From the NCBI RefSeq assembly GCF_047511655.1, contig NC_133387.1, forward strand, positions 144,826,853-144,890,852: a stretch of 64,000 nt of DNA, in the 5' to 3' direction. This DNA is from Castor canadensis. Its lineage: Eukaryota; Chordata; Mammalia; Rodentia; Castoridae. The notes below the pieces were generated by a model, which searched no databases, was not told the origin of the DNA, and was given only the letters and a program-made list of their open reading frames with translations. Shown here one piece after another: positions 1 through 13,527 of this stretch. The stretch's first letter is position 1. Each line of letters starts with the position of its first letter. Made by a program: the position numbers and the translations under genes.

Positions 1-1999
1 GTTTGGTGTCCTGGAGATTTGGTGTCCTGTACCTGAATGGGTACAGTTTTCTCTAGATTTGGGGAATTTTCTGTTACTATTTTGTTGAATATATTACAAA
101 TTCCTTTTGCTTGCACCTTTTCTCCTTCTTTAATGCCCACCATCTCACGTTTGGGCTTTTGATGATTTGGTGAGTTCTTGCATATTCCTTTCACAGGTCT
201 TGAGTTGTTTGACTAATAGCTCTTCAGTATTTCCTTTAATTTCCATTTCATCTTCAAGTTCTGAGATGCTGTCTTCTGCTTGTTCTAGTAATCTGGAGTG
301 GCTTCCATTGTGATTTGTGTTTCTGTCTCATTCTTTTTCTGAGGTTTTCCATATCATGGGTCACTTCCTCTTTAATATTGTCAATTTTCATCTTTAATTA
401 ATTTATCGCTCTATTTATAGTGTTCTCTGTTTCACTTTGGTGTTTATTTAGGGCTTTTATGAGTTCATTTATTTATTTTTGTGTCTTCTCATATTCTTTA
501 TTTTTGGTGTCTTAGAATTTCTTGAGTGCCTCTTGTACATTTTGGTTGACCATGTCTAGCAACATCTCCATGAAATTTTCAGTGACTACTTGCAGGATTT
601 CTTCTTTCAGATTGTTCTTGTGGGCTTTGCTACATTCCTTGGCATAGTTTATCTTTGTTTTGTTGGAGTCTTGAACTGGGTATCCATTTTCTCCATTTTC
701 CTCTGAATCCTGTATTAGTTTATTTTGGGTGGAGAATGGTTTCCATCCCTTTTTCATCTTCCCATTGCTCCACTTGGTACTATGTACTATGTTCTTGCTA
801 GGCTATTGGAGGTTTCAGTCACCTGTTTTCTTTCCCTTGGTTTAATTTTGTTTTGTGGGTGTGTTGTGTTTTAGGTTAGTGTATATATGCTCTTTCTGTA
901 GATAACTAACAAAACAAAGAAAGAAAGAAAAAGAAAACCAAATCAATAGGGAGAGGTGGTGGGCAAACAAACAGGAAACAAGACAAACAAATACATAAAA
1001 AAAAAATTCCAAGTTCAGGAACAATAGAATTTCAGTGTTAGTAGTTCTGGTGTTACTGCTTCAGTATCCAGTCCTGGTGTTGGTATTTAAGCAGAAGCTC
1101 TGTCTTAGTGTTGCCAGGTGGTTGGGGAGACTCACCAGTTTTTTTTCCTATCTTTCAGCACAGCTGCTTAGTCAGCTCCTCCTTCAGTGGGGTATGGCTT
1201 GTCCTCATGTTCCAGAGATCAGCTCAGTAGCCCACCAGCTATCTTGCTTTGGAGTTGGGTTTCACTGTGTTGGTTTTGGGGGCTTGCTTCTTTGCCTCAC
1301 CTCCTTTCTCTGGGGCAAGGTCAGAGATCCATTAGCTGGCCCCCTGCTGTCAGTGTGTTATGATTGTTTGCTGATTGTTTTTCAATTTTGCAATGTTGTT
1401 TGACTTTGGATGTTGCTCACTGACTCAGGAGATAAGCTTTGTGGACTGCTCCCTGCCCTATTTCAAGCAGAGGCTTATCACCCACTCACTGTCAGCCCTT
1501 CTGCCTTTCCAGTCTTTGTTTACTGAAAGTTCAAGTGGAGATCAGCTCCTTGCCTCTCCCCCCTTCTCCAGTGTGCTTAAAGCATCCCACCCCCTCTGGT
1601 GCATGTTCCTTTTTAGTTCCTTGTTTATTATTCAGTTTTGCTTTTTGATTTTTTTTTTTTTTTGCAGGGTGAGGTGTCAGTCTGTCCAGCGGGCTATGCT
1701 GGTTTATCCCAGGGGTGGCTGTGGGAATACTGCATGATGCTTATTTGCTCATCTGTTAGTCTGCCGGATGTCTCCCAAGCAGGTTTGGAGCCAGCATCTG
1801 GCAGCATGGGAGCCCTCCTGTTTTCTCAGTGTAATGTGACATTGAGAAGCTTTGTACAGGCTGGGGGTTCAGGGTGTCAAAGTTTTGATTCTTCTTGATG
1901 TTTTTCTGCCAAGTGTTGCTCCAGCATCTCAGGAAGATTTTTTATTTACAGAGCTCACACTGTCTGCTTCTGCACTCTAGTTGCCATCTTGGATCTTCA
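1..1999 (-). mobile_element. L1 5' end: 5'UTR plus start of ORF1 (cut by window edge)
   Basis: A minus-strand LINE-1 runs off the left edge. Its 5' terminus, near 1985-1998 read on the minus strand, carries the CCAAGATGG motif seen at the 5' ends of other L1s here (47253, 16596, 27677). The 5'UTR occupies about 1999 to 758 and resembles the one at 26460-27677. ORF1 starts at 757 (MKKGWKPF...) and reads as a lysine/glutamate-rich N-terminus with the block MLLDMVNQNVQEALKKF, nearly the same as the ORF1 block in the 47-54 kb L1. ORF1 then loses frame before the window edge. ORF1 normally encodes the RNA-binding trimeric chaperone of the L1 particle; this copy is degraded. Confidence 0.85.
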
Positions 2000-2915
2000 T
2001 GGAGATATTTTTAATAGAATTAAAAATTCTCATATCCACATAGATGTGAGATAGAGAAATATATATGTGCAAATTCCAATCTTGAAAACATCTTTCTGTA
2101 GATTAACAAAAGTTTTTTTGTGTTTATTTTTAGCAGCACAGTGTTTCTGTGGAAAGCTGATTGCTATTCAGAAAATGTAATATAGAAGGATTTGAATTCC
2201 AATCCTGAAATTTTATAAAATTGTTTAAAATCATAATTTTTATTTGACCTATATGTTCTACAGGTATAATTTTAATGATGTGGAGGCTTTTTAAGAACTT
2301 GTGAGACAAAACATCTGATGCTGAGAACTCCATCCCCTCTCTAGACCAAGGATTAGACACTCTAGTAGTAAAGACAGATTGCCTAGATTTTTTAAACTTG
2401 CCAAGGCAATTCTGATGCCCATGTAAAATCAATAATCTTTATTTCTTACAGAAATAAAGCCCCAGAGCATAAGGTAGGTAGCCTCTTGTGTTATAACTCT
2501 TCTAAAACAACAACAAAGTCCAAAAACTTTTGGCAACTGTCTTGAGCTAAAGATGCTCAAACGTGGCATGGATAGGAACCAGCCCAGATCCACAACAAAA
2601 CCCACTGTTACTCATATGTGTAATTCAATCACATGGATGAACTTCTTAAAGACATTCTGGTGTCATTAGACATGACATGAGTGTCCTCATTCATGCTTTT
2701 CTATTTTACTTTTGTGATAATTTTGTGTGACATTTAGTGTGTCAAAACTACTTGGGGTCCTTCTTTCCTCATCTGTAAAAATTTTTAAAACTTGAATTAT
2801 TCTTAGGCTGAAATTATGTAATCCCTCCCCAGCTCTTTTTTCCTCATGTGTTCACCAATGATTTACCTCCTGGCCCAAGTTGTGGGGTAAGACCAAATTG
2901 AAATAGAAATATTAT
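2000..2915. other. Unique AT-rich DNA, nothing recognised
   Basis: No repeat family or gene was recognised. The 100-residue minus-strand ORF at 2130-2432 has low-complexity composition, no family resemblance and no supporting context. Confidence 0.5.
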
Positions 2916-2919
2916 TGTC

Positions 2920-3190
2920 ACATTTAATCCTTTCAAAAAACCTATGGGGGCAGTTACTATTATGGAAAGTTTGTTTTAACAGCAGTAGTGTTTGAACTCA
3001 GAGCCTCATGCTTGCCATACAGGTGCTCTACCATTGGAGCCATGCCTCCAGCCCAGTACTACTATTAATATCATTTACAGATGAGGAATCAGACTCAAAG
3101 AGATGAAATAATTTTCCCAAGAAGGCACAGTAGGTGGCAGAACCTAGACTGAACCCAAATATGGCTGATTGCCGATCCCTGTATTCAATT
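2920..3190 (-). repeat. MIR SINE remnant, split by an ID-like SINE
   Basis: The stretch at 3075-3150 (ACAGATGAGGAATCAGACTC...) matches the reverse complement of the conserved MIR core. The ID-like SINE at 2965-3056 interrupts it. Confidence 0.6.
2965..3056 (-). mobile_element. ID-like tRNA-derived SINE
   Basis: Read on the minus strand it gives the ID body: GGCTCCAATGGTAGAGCACC followed by the GGCAAGCATGAGGCTCTGAG block. This corresponds to Pol III A- and B-box regions from a tRNA-like ancestor. It lies inside an older MIR. Confidence 0.7.
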
Positions 3191-3339
3191 TTATTCCCCT
3201 CATGTTTAGAGACTCATATGAAGAGCGGTCTTGCTGAGGACTGCTTCATGCTCACATTATTGGAAATTCAAATAGCTGAGTCTTGAATCAATAAGCTATG
3301 ACTATTTTGCTTGCACAGAATTGTAACCCTTGGACCCTT

Positions 3340-3613
3340 ACAGAGACTATATTCTCAATGTCCTGTATAGCTATCCTTATCTCAACCAGCAAAAACCCTT
3401 GTTCCTTCCTATTGTTGCTTATACTCTCTCTCTACAACAAAATTAGAAATAAGGGCAAAATAGTTTCTGCTGGGTATTGAGGTGGGGGAGAAGGAGGGGG
3501 CGGAGTGGGTGGTAAGGGAGAGGGTAGGGGCAGGGGGGAGAAATGAACCAAGCCTTGTATGCATATATGAATAATAAAAGAAAAATGAAAAAAAAAAACA
3601 GAGACTATATTCT
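3340..3613 (+). mobile_element. 5'-truncated L1 3' end with perfect 16-bp TSD
   Basis: The target-site duplication ACAGAGACTATATTCT occurs at 3340-3355 and again at 3598-3613. It flanks 242 bp of L1 3'UTR (3356-3597): the conserved tail block TGTATAGCTATCCTTATCTC, a G-rich polypurine tract at about 3480-3540, a terminal AATAAA-type signal and a poly(A) tail. This is a textbook target-primed insertion of a severely 5'-truncated copy, of the same subfamily as the copy at 57172-57463. Confidence 0.92.
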
Positions 3614-3620
3614 TCTGTTC

Positions 3621-3622
<2 letters not shown>

Positions 3623-3658
<36 letters not shown>
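3623..3658 (+). repeat. (CA)n microsatellite
   Basis: Uninterrupted CA dinucleotide array starting about 10 bp after the right TSD copy of the preceding L1 insertion. Confidence 0.97.
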
Positions 3659-3660
<2 letters not shown>

Positions 3661-3709
3661 TAGTCAATGCTCAGTCATCAAATGTTTCTGCTGATAGGGG
3701 TTCTTAGAA

Positions 3710-3840
3710 AATCTACTCCACAACCTTTATGACACATAAATGGTGAAACTGAGGCTCAGAGTCTTGCTAACCATCACAAATCTAGCTGGAGGCAGGACTG
3801 GAGCCCAATTTTCACCCTGACTCACAGAGTCAGGCATTAC
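3710..3840 (-). repeat. MIR SINE remnant
   Basis: GGTGAAACTGAGGCTCAGAG followed by a stretch matching the reverse MIR core and 5' half (GGCAGGACTGGAGCCCAA). Confidence 0.55.
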
Positions 3841-4977
3841 CAAGTAGTTTATAGCTGCAAATGATTTTTGAACATGTTCATCAATATTTTAAAGACACTG
3901 GTAAAATCCCACTACAAGATTATCATGCAACAAAGCTGTTTCTATATAGCAGAGAATACTTCAAAATCTTAACACTGTGTCCTCCAAAGTCACCTATAAC
4001 CTTAAGAGGACATGAAAGTCTAAAGATGATTATTTTATTCTGATGTCTCCCACATATTAATAACTTTGCATTTTTGTATTTGTGTGTGTGTGTGTGTTAT
4101 TCAACATACACAAAAGAATGTGACCAGACTAAACTATATGCAGCTCTTGGTTCTTTGACATAAAAAGCACTCATATTTTACTATCTCTGTTTCTTATAAA
4201 ACACTCAGATCACTTATAACATAAGGATGAAGAACACTGAGTGTTATGCCTATATGTTATGCCTATCCACAGAATAAATCCTCATACTTGGCTACTTTGG
4301 AGTGTCCATGCATATTTCCTACTCAAGAGCAGATTTGTACAATTAACTCACTGAGCACCTAATATATGAGCTTAGTAGCTAGGAGAAGGGAGATGAGCAA
4401 AGCAGAGGCCCTTTTCTCATAGAAGTCAGTCTACCAAAAAAAACTGGAATGCACAGAAAGTACACTAGAATTTGACAAATTGTGCACCAAAAACAAATTC
4501 AAGATGTGCTGAACCTCACAGGAAGAGCATTTATGTGTGTTTGTGAGTAGACAAGCTTCCAAATGGATATGAGATGTGACATGAGTCTAGAACCATGAAC
4601 TAGAATTCCCCAGAAGAGAATTCCAGAAAAGTAAACAGCAAGGACCTGAAGTAGAATATGGAATGTTTAGGAACTGAAGTGAGTGAAACATGGACCTGAA
4701 AGATGGGCAGGGTCTTTATCATAAAGGGTCTTTCATCCTTGGTGCCTAGGCATCTACTGGTCCTTCTATTCATTGATTTTCCTCGCTCAAGTTCCCCTCC
4801 ATGTCAAAGTCCCTCTGGCTTCTTGAATAAGTTCAGTAGCCAACCCTTGAGCCTCCACTTTAAGAATTGTTTATCCCCAATGACGTCCATGATCTTGCCT
4901 TGCCTTTGCAACAGAAGCAGTCTTCACTCCTCCTTTCTATCTCAAAAAAATCCCACCAACACTGTACCACAGCCTGA
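3841..4977. other. Unique DNA with a short (TG)n run
   Basis: About 1.1 kb with no recognised gene. A (TG)n run lies at 4081-4098. Confidence 0.5.
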
Positions 4978-5120
4978 ACATCCTTACCAACACTTGTTAC
5001 TTTCTGTCTTTTTATTCTAGCTCTCCTCATTAGTGTGGAGTAAGATCCCATCCTCATTTTCATTGGCATTGCACCAATGCTGACAAGGCTGAGTGTATAC
5101 TTTTTGCATATGAAAATACA
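4978..5120 (-). repeat. Ancient L1 ORF2 3'-end remnant
   Basis: Text such as CCAACACTTGTTACTTTCTG followed by a TTTTCATTGGCATTGCACCA-type block is the diverged reverse complement of the L1 ORF2 C-terminal region that recurs at 26300, 38100 and 53150. Confidence 0.45.
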
Positions 5121-5635
5121 AAAATTTCCTCACCTTGAACTGTAAAAGCACCAAAATGTGTTAAATAGTGTATCTTAAAGTGTACTGACATGTACCCATC
5201 ATGGAAGACAATATATACGTAATTATATAACAACTGCATTGCCATCGGCTAGCTACAAATGTTATATTTTACAAATAAATATATATTCATTTCAGTTCTG
5301 TGATTTTTTTTCCTGTTCTGAAATCAATAGAAATATCTTTTCAGGTGTCTAGGTCAGATCCACAGTCATTCCTATTCAGTGGTAAAACAGGCTATTGGCA
5401 CTTCAGATAAGATAATAAGAAAAGAAAAAGTATCATCATACTGCTCAAAAGGGAATCTGAGAGCAAAGAGAAAGAACAACCCAGAACCAATACCTTGGCC
5501 TCATTCTTTCTGGTTTATTTCTAGTTCCTTAGTGAGGGGAGATTGAAAAGGAATGTTACAATTCAGTATTTCTTATTTTAATGTATTGAATGTCTCCCTA
5601 CATTATATGCTTCATTGTTTTTGTTTAAAGGAAGG
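5121..5635. other. Unique AT-rich DNA
   Basis: No gene or repeat recognised upstream of the L1 that begins near 5640. Confidence 0.45.
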
Positions 5636-5639
5636 GGGC

Positions 5640-8600
5640 AAGACAGCAGATTGCTGGCATTCCTATAGTGTAGAGGCCACCAACTACTCCAAAAAAAGGA
5701 AGATCAGAGGACACCAAAAGGCACCCATGGGATCCTACAACCAGTGGAAAGAAAAACCCTCTCTGAATCCACAAATAGAGAAACAACTAACCATGGGAAG
5801 AATGGGAATAACAACCCACAGCTCAACACTCCCAATCCCCCACCCCTGAAGTTCCCATGCAGCTCCAGGCTCCATTACTCATCAGTAAGTCCCACTGCCT
5901 GGCACACACAGGAACTTGGAGCTCCAGACTCCCTCCTAATACACAACCTGCTACCTTCACCCTGAAAGGCCAGGAAAACCAACACCCCTGTATAAGCAGG
6001 TCGCATGGCTCCTGTTGCTCCATGGGTAACAGAAGGCATAAGCCAGCAGGTTCTGTTCACCCAGCAACAGTGCCACAGAACTGAGCTCCCTGAAGCCAAT
6101 GTGGGAGATCGGGCCTGGAACTCCAGCTGCACGCAGGCTATGTTCTCCTAAGCCAGCAGCATCACCACAGGACTAAGCTTCCAGAAGCTCACACAAACCA
6201 TCAAGACTAAACGAGAAACACCCTCAGACACATCATAATCAAAATACTCAGCACACAGAACAAAGAAAGAATTCTGAAAGCTGCAAAAGAGAAAAGACAA
6301 GTCACATATAAAGGCAGACCCATTAGAATAACAGCAGATTTCTCAACTCAAACTGTAAACTCAAGAAGGTCATGGAAAGACATAATCCAGGCCCCAAAAG
6401 AAAACAACTGCCAACCCAGACTAAAACTATTCTTCCTAAGTGAAGGAGAAACTAAAAACTTCCACAATAAGGAAAAACTAAAGGAATTTGTGACCACCAA
6501 GCCAGCACTTAGAACTTTAGAAGACACTGAAAGAACTTTTACATATAGAAGAAGAAACTAGAGTGAGCTGGGTAGACACAAGAGAGAATAAACCCTTTTG
6601 AGCAAGAAGATCCATAAACAAGAAATAGGTAAAACTAAATAACAGGTGAACAAGAATGACTGGAAACAACAGTCACCTCTCAATACTAACACTTAATGTA
6701 AATGACCTCAATGCCCCAATCAAGAGATAGAATAGCAAATTAGGTTAAAAAAAAACAAGACCCAACCATATGATGCTTACAAGAGATTCATCTAACTGAA
6801 AAAATTAAACACTGGCTTAGCGTCAAAGGATAGAAAAAAGTTTTTCAAGCAAATATACTCCATAAACAAGCAGGAGTAGCTATACTCGTCTCTGACAAAA
6901 TAGACTTCAAACTAAAATCAATCAGAAGAGACAATGAAGGCCACTTTATATTAATTAAAGGAAAAATTCCTCAAGAGGAAATATCAATTCTTGACATATA
7001 TGCACCAAATGCAGGGGTACCCATCTACATTTAAAAAGACTCTAATGGACCTAAGAGCAAAGACAAACCCTAACACAGCAAGAATGGGAGACCTGCAACC
7101 CCACTGTCACCAATAGATAGGTCATCCAGGCAAAAGATCAACAAAGAAACCTCAGAGCTACTCCACACATTAGATCGAATTGACATAGTCAACATCTACA
7201 GAGTATTTCTCCCCACAAACAGGCAATATACATTCTTTTCACACCTCATGGAACTTTCTCCAAAATGGATCATATTTTAGGACACAAAGCAAGTCTCAAC
7301 AAATTCAAGAAAACTGAAATAATCCCCTGCATATCAGATCACAATGGAATAAAACTACACTTCAACAACAAAAGAAACCCCAGAAAATACTCCATCACAT
7401 GGAAACTGAACAACACACTGCTAAAAAACCAATAGGTGACCAAAGTCACAAGGGAAGAATTCAGAAAATTCCTAGAATCCAATGAAAATACAACATGCCA
7501 GAATCTGTGGGACAGTAAAGTCCATGCTAAGGGGAAAGTTTATAGCTATAAGTGCCTACATTAAAAAACCAGAGAGCTCTCAGATAAACAATCTAGTGAT
7601 GCACCTTAAGCTTCTAGGAAAATAAGAACAAACCAAACCCAAAACCAGCAGATGGAGAGAAACAGCAAAGATTAGGGCCAAGATAAATGAAATCAAAACC
7701 AAATAAAGTATGCAAAGAATCAATGAAACAAAGAGTTGGTTCTTTGAAAAGATTAACAAGATCAACAAACCCTTAGCCAACCTAACAAAACAGAAGAAGG
7801 AGAAGACCCAAATTAATAAAATCAAGATGAAAAAGGGGACATAATCACAAATACCAACAAAATCCAGAGAATCATTAGAGAGTACTTTGAAATTTTGTAT
7901 TCAAGTAAATTGGAAAATCTAGGTGAAATGGACAAATTCCTAGATGCATGCAACCACCCAAAATTGAACTAAGAAGATATTAGCCACTTAAATAGTCCTA
8001 TTACATGCAATGAAATTGAAACAATAATAGAGTCTCCCTACAAAGAAGAGCCCAGGACCTGATGGATTCACAACCGAATTTTGCTAAACCTTTAAAGAAG
8101 AAATAACACCAATACTCCTCAAACTTTTCCAGGAAATAGAAAGGGAAAAAACACTACCAAACTCATTCTATGAAGCCAGCATTATACTCATTCCAAAACC
8201 CAAACCAGGAAAGAGAATTATATACCAATATCTTTAATGAATATAGATGCGAAGATTCTCAACAAAATACTGGCAAACAGAATTCAATAACACATCAAAA
8301 AGATCATACACCATGACCAAGATCCAGGGATGTAAGAATGGTTCAACATACATAAATCCATAAACATAATGCAGTACATAAACAGATGCAAGGACAAAAA
8401 CCACATAATCCTCTCAATAGACATAGAAAAAGCCTTTGACAAAATCCAACACTCTTTCATGATAAAAGCTCTAAAGAAACTAGGAATAGAAGGAACATTC
8501 CTTAACATAATGAAGGTTATATACGACAAACCTAGAGCCAACATCATATTAAATAGAGAACAACTGAAACCATTCCCCTTAAAATCAGGAAGGAGACAGG

Positions 8601-10498
8601 ATGTCCACTTTCCAAACTCCTGTTCAATATAGTTTTTTAATTCCTAGCCAGAGCAATAAGAAAAGAGCAAGAAACAAAAGAGATTCAAATAGGGAAGGAA
8701 AAAGTCAAACTATCCCTATTTACAGATGACATGATCCTATACCTAAGGGACCCCAAAAACTCTACCAAAAAGCTATTAGAAATCATAAACTCTTTCAGCA
8801 TAGTAGCAGGATACAAAATTAACATACAGAAATCAGTAGCTTTTCTATACACCAACAACACACAGACTGAGAAAGAAATCAGGGAGACAATCCCATTTAC
8901 AATAGCCTCAAAAACAATAAAGCACCTAGGTATAAATTTAACGAAAGAAACCAGACCTTTTTAATGAAAACTATAAACCACTGAAGAGAGACATGGAAGA
9001 AGACTTCAGAAGATGGAAAGACCTTCCATGCTCCTGGACTGGTAGAATCAACATTGTGAAAATGGTCATACTACCAAAAGTAATCCACATGTTCAATGCA
9101 ATACCTATCAAAATTCCAGTGACATTCTGCACAGAAATAGAAAAGGCAGTCATGAAGTACATATGGAAACACAAAAGACCTCAAATAGCCAAAGCAATTC
9201 TGAGCAAAAAGTACAACACTTGAGGCATCACAATACCCTACCTCAAGCTATACTACAAAGCCGTAACAATAAAAACAGCATGGTATTGGGCACAGAAACA
9301 GACAAGAAGATCAATGGATCAGAATAGAAGATCCAGATGTAAGTCCACCCATCTATAACCGGCTGATCTTCAACAAAGGAGCCCAAAACACACAAGGGAT
9401 AAAAGATAGCCTCTTCAACAAATGCTGCTGGGAAAACTGGATATCCACATATAGAAGACTGAAACTAGATCCCTGTCTTTCACCCTACACCAAAATCAAT
9501 TCAAAGTGGATCAAAGACCTTAATATAAGGTCTGAAACTTTGAAACAACTCCAAGAAGCAGTAGGAAATACGTTTTAACAGATAGGTATAGGGAAAAATT
9601 TCCTAAACAGAACTCAAACAGCTCAGCATCTAAGAGAAACAATGAACAAATGAGACTGTATCAAACTAAGAGCCTCTGCACAGCAAAGGAAACAGTCATC
9701 AGACTCAAGAGACAGCCTACTGAATGGGAGAAAATCTTTGCCATCCAACAAGGGACTGATATCCAGAATCTACAGGAAACTCAAAAAACTCAGCCCCCAA
9801 AGAATCAACACCCCAATGAAGAAATGGGCAAATGAATTAAATAGGAAGAGGTACAAATAGCCAGTAAATACATGAAGAAGTGTTCAACTTCCTTGGTTAT
9901 AACAGAGACACAAATCAAAACAATACTTAGATTTCATCTCACCCCAGTTAGAATGGCCAGAATCAAGCGTAATAACAGCCACAAATGCTGGCAAAGATAT
10001 GGTGAAACAGGAACCCTCATACATTGCTGGTGGGAATGAAAATTAGTTCAACCACTATGGAAAACAGTATGGAGAGTCCTCAAAAAAAACTAGAGATAGA
10101 ACTGCCATACAATCCAGTGAAACTGTTCCTGGGCATCTACCCAAAAGAATGTACAACAGGATACAGTATAGATACATCTACACCAATGTTCATCACAGCA
10201 CTATTCACAATACCCAAGCTTGGTAACAACCCAGGTGCCCTACAGCTGATGAATGGATCATGAAATTATGGTATATATATACACACACACACACATATAT
10301 ATGTAGTATATGGTAGATGGACTTCATATACCTATATGAAACAAAACTAGAAAACACTTTGCAGTTGCTTTAAGTGGGGTTGAGGGGGAGAGATGATGGG
10401 GCAATGTAACTAAAGTACAATATAAGTTTAATCAGAATTGTCACTATGAACCCCCCCACACGTATCGTGAATATATCCTAACAAAAATTTATTTTTAA
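5640..10498 (+). mobile_element. Decayed L1: 5'UTR, ORF1 C-terminal part, ORF2, 3'UTR
   Basis: A plus-strand L1. Positions 5640-6215 are 5'UTR-like: CpG-poor, without long ORFs, and with repeated AGCTCC/GAAGC-type blocks. At about 6220 the sequence enters ORF1 near its C-terminus (GRPIRITADFSTQTVNS at about 6315-6365, the C-terminal domain), with most of ORF1 absent. ORF2 starts near 6658 (endonuclease, SILTLNVNDLNAPIKR). The RT core lies at 8369-8965, including [20 protein letters not shown] and the catalytic block LFTDDM near 8717. The zinc-knuckle-side C-terminus ends near 10270, and the 3'UTR ends with an A-rich tail near 10498. Many stops and frameshifts rule out activity. No convincing TSD was found. 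Confidence 0.85.
10282..10310 (+). repeat. (TA)n/(CA)n compound microsatellite
   Basis: TATATATATACACACACACA-type run at the ORF2/3'UTR transition of the preceding L1. Confidence 0.8.
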
Positions 10499-11348
10499 AA
10501 AGTTTTCTTTCAAAAAATCAATTTATTGTTTCCTTAGAAATTCTTTAGTCTTCCTGATGGCCCCATTTTAAAAGCCCCATCCAAAAACTTAGGATTTACT
10601 CAACTTCTATGTGCTGTGTTACACATCTGACTGTCATCTCATTTAATCACACAGTTGCCTATACTTGATAGATCTTCAAATAAGACGATTAAGAGTGATT
10701 TCAAAAGTTTCATCCATTCAGACTTACCTATTTAGGTGTCTAACATATGATAGATTGATAGATAAACAAATGCATGAGTTATACCCAGAATATCAGGAAG
10801 GTTGTTTTCCTATTTCAAAGGTCCCTAGGTAGACTTCCTAGAGGATTAAACTTTCAGCTGAATGTTCTATTCTTCTCAACAGAGTGGTTGGTTGAGTACC
10901 AGGAAAACCGACAAAGAATCAAGTCAATTAATTAAAGGCAAAAGCAATTTGAGTCATGGGTGTTCATGATTCTATCAAACTAAAGGACTTAGTGAAGCAG
11001 ATGAATGGCCTCAGAGGAACATTAGCTCCCCAGGTCAGCCAGCTCTGGTAGCTCAGTGTGAAGGGTGTAAAACTGGCTACTTCTACATTAGCCATTGCAT
11101 TTTGCAATAACTGCTTCATATCACTAACAAACCAATTTGTTTTCAGTGTCACCTCTTGCACATATGATTTGTGCGAACATACACAAATCATTCGATTTCT
11201 CTAGGGCCCAGTTTCCTTATCTGCAAAATGAAGGTGATAATTTTTGTCTCAAAGAATTCTCGTGGATCAAAGGAACTACTAGATATACAAATAAAATGTT
11301 TTACATACAGCAAAACCACCACAAAGTCATGGGGTAGTGGTACACAAA
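10499..11348. other. Unique DNA
   Basis: About 850 bp with no gene. A weak MIR-like patch at 10610-10700 (TCATCTCATTTAATC) is too diverged to call firmly. Confidence 0.45.
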
Positions 11349-11349
11349 G

Positions 11350-11690
11350 ATGGGTATTCCAAAGGCATGGTTGCTCACATCTGTAATCCCAGCTTCTCAA
11401 GAAGCAGCAATCAGGAGGATTGAGGTTCAAGGCTAGCCTGGGCAGAATGTGGGTGAGACCCTGTCTCAACACAGTATCCAGGTATGGTGGTTTATGCCTG
11501 TTATCCCAGCTATATGGCTACATGGGAAGCCATAGATAAGAGGATTGTGGTCAAGGCTGGCTCTGGGCAAAAACACGAGAGCCTATCTGAAAAAGAACTA
11601 AAGCAAAAATGTGCTGGTGTTATGGGAGAGTGGCTGCCTAGCAAGAAGAAGGCCCAAATTTAGACCCCAGCACTGCCACAAAAAAGGGGG
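11350..11690 (+). mobile_element. Composite SINE: B1-like + B1-like + ID-like
   Basis: Two consecutive 7SL-like units, each with a CACATCTGTAATCCCAGC-type start and a CTGGGCA...GAGACCCTGTCTC-type end, are followed by an ID-like third unit with GCCTAGCAAG and CCCCAGCACTGCCAC. It ends in an A-rich tail. The same three-part order recurs at 25063, 39712, 44330 and 59860. Confidence 0.85.
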
Positions 11691-11774
11691 GTATTCCTCC
11701 AGGGAATCCTTTCATATTCCTTCTCAAAATATAATACCATAGTTAGCTTAGATGTTGAAAATTATCCCATCTCA

Positions 11775-11872
11775 GGCCGGCAATGTAGCTCAGTGGTAAA
11801 GCACTTGCCCAGCATGTGTAAGCCCAAAGTCCCATCCCCCATACAGACAAAAGAAAGAAATAGAAAGAAACA
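11775..11872 (+). mobile_element. ID-like SINE
   Basis: AATGTAGCTCAGTGGTAAAG is a clear tRNA-type Pol III A box. A diverged B-box region and an A-rich tail follow. This is the copy closest to a classical ID element in the window. Confidence 0.85.
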
Positions 11873-13527
11873 AGCAAACTATACCATCTTAAACCTTTGT
11901 TTGACTTTAGCCCATCATCTCATCTTTAGAGTATTGCAGGACTCAAGAAGTCAGCCACCTCACTAACTTCCTTCTGAACCCATTCTTGATGTTTTTCTGG
12001 GCCCAGGGAGCTGCACTCAGTTAAGATGTCTGTGAAATTGAGACTTACCCATGGCATTCATTTCTGAAACTTAGTTGTTGCCTGAGCATTTCAGACACCT
12101 TGTAGGATCCCAGCCAGCTAACCACTCTTGAGGAATAGAGGAGAAGGTGACAGGGTATTCAAATTCTGCTCTAAGTTTTATGCTGACTGGAATAAAATTA
12201 AATTATGCTGTTTTGAAAGACACTGGCTTATTAATACAGCTAACCATGCTTGAGATACTCAGAAGCACCAATCCTGCCATTATTAAAAAGGCTTATGACA
12301 ATGTAGGCTAATTTTATTTCTGCTTTGATTCAGTGTTGGCCTTTCAGATACAGCCTGAGTCACTTTCATTTGAAATGTTTGTTTACTTGATATTACTTTG
12401 CACTATTAATGGAGCATCCACCAGAAGAAAAAGCTCAAGTTCACTTCAGACCTTCAAAGCAATTCCTCATGCTGGAAAGCTCACCATCTCATAGGGATCA
12501 AACCTACAAATAACTATAAAAAATAATAAGGGCTAATATAAAGATACTTGTTATGATATTAAGGAAGTAACTAACTCTACCAGAGGAGATAGGACTAGGC
12601 TTCAAGTTAACAGACATAAAGCAAGTCTTGAAGAATGAGATAGAAGTTTCTAGACTAACAACACGAAAGGGGCACCATGTTTCAGACTGAGCAAGTGATT
12701 CCAAGGCATGCAACTGGATAGGGATGTCAGGGCCAGCTGTGAGTCTGAGCGTTTGAGAATTTATCTAGCTGGCAACGGGAAGTATTTGGTCATTTTTAAA
12801 CAAGGGAGTGCTAGATTAGATTCAAATGTGTATAATAGCTCTAGTGGCAGGAAAGAGAATAGACAGGACAAGGAAGATACAGAGCCAGTTGAGAGATGAG
12901 AATTCAATATTTTTTGAGAATCTGCTGTGTGCCATGATGAAATATGAAATAGACCCTTTCACACTTGCTATCTCAATATTCTCACAGTATTGCATTACTA
13001 AAGAATTACAATTTCTCCCCAAGTCACTTTTGAATTCATTCTTAGCTTTTCTTTGGTTCCCCACAGGTAAGTCCCAGGAGGTAGTACTTTGTATATATTC
13101 CTTGGTTTGATCTGATTTCTAAGTAGAATCTGTTTCTTTGACTTAGCTGTTGTCTGAGTATTTCATCTGCCTGTAACTAATTGGTCAGCAATACTTTTCT
13201 GTTTTTCTTCTGATAGAATCTCAAAATTGCCTCTGTGTTATGTAATCGCTCTACTTAAGACCACACTTGTCACTTGCCTAGACTATTGAAATATCCTAAT
13301 TTGAGGACAGCATTTGTCTCTACCCTGCTATATTATAATGTGATAGTGGTAAATTTTATTTAACCTCTCCTGCACTTTAGGATACTCCCATACAAAAAGA
13401 ACTTATTTTCTGATCTCTCTTGAAACTTGTGATGGCCGTGTGACACAACTTTGACATATGAGATATGAACAGACATCTGTAAGATGTGAGGAGATGCAAA
13501 GATGGATTTCTGGAAGCTTGTATATTT
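11873..13527. other. Unique DNA, possible old MIR/L2 pieces
   Basis: No gene seen. The patch at 12905-13020 (CTGCTGTGTGCCATGATG...) resembles a worn MIR. ORFs of 60-94 residues on both strands look random. Confidence 0.4.

Noticed and set aside
3409-3659. Cys-Val repeat ORFs ending in the CA microsatellite
   Set aside because: Translation of (CA)n and of an L1 3'UTR in antisense.
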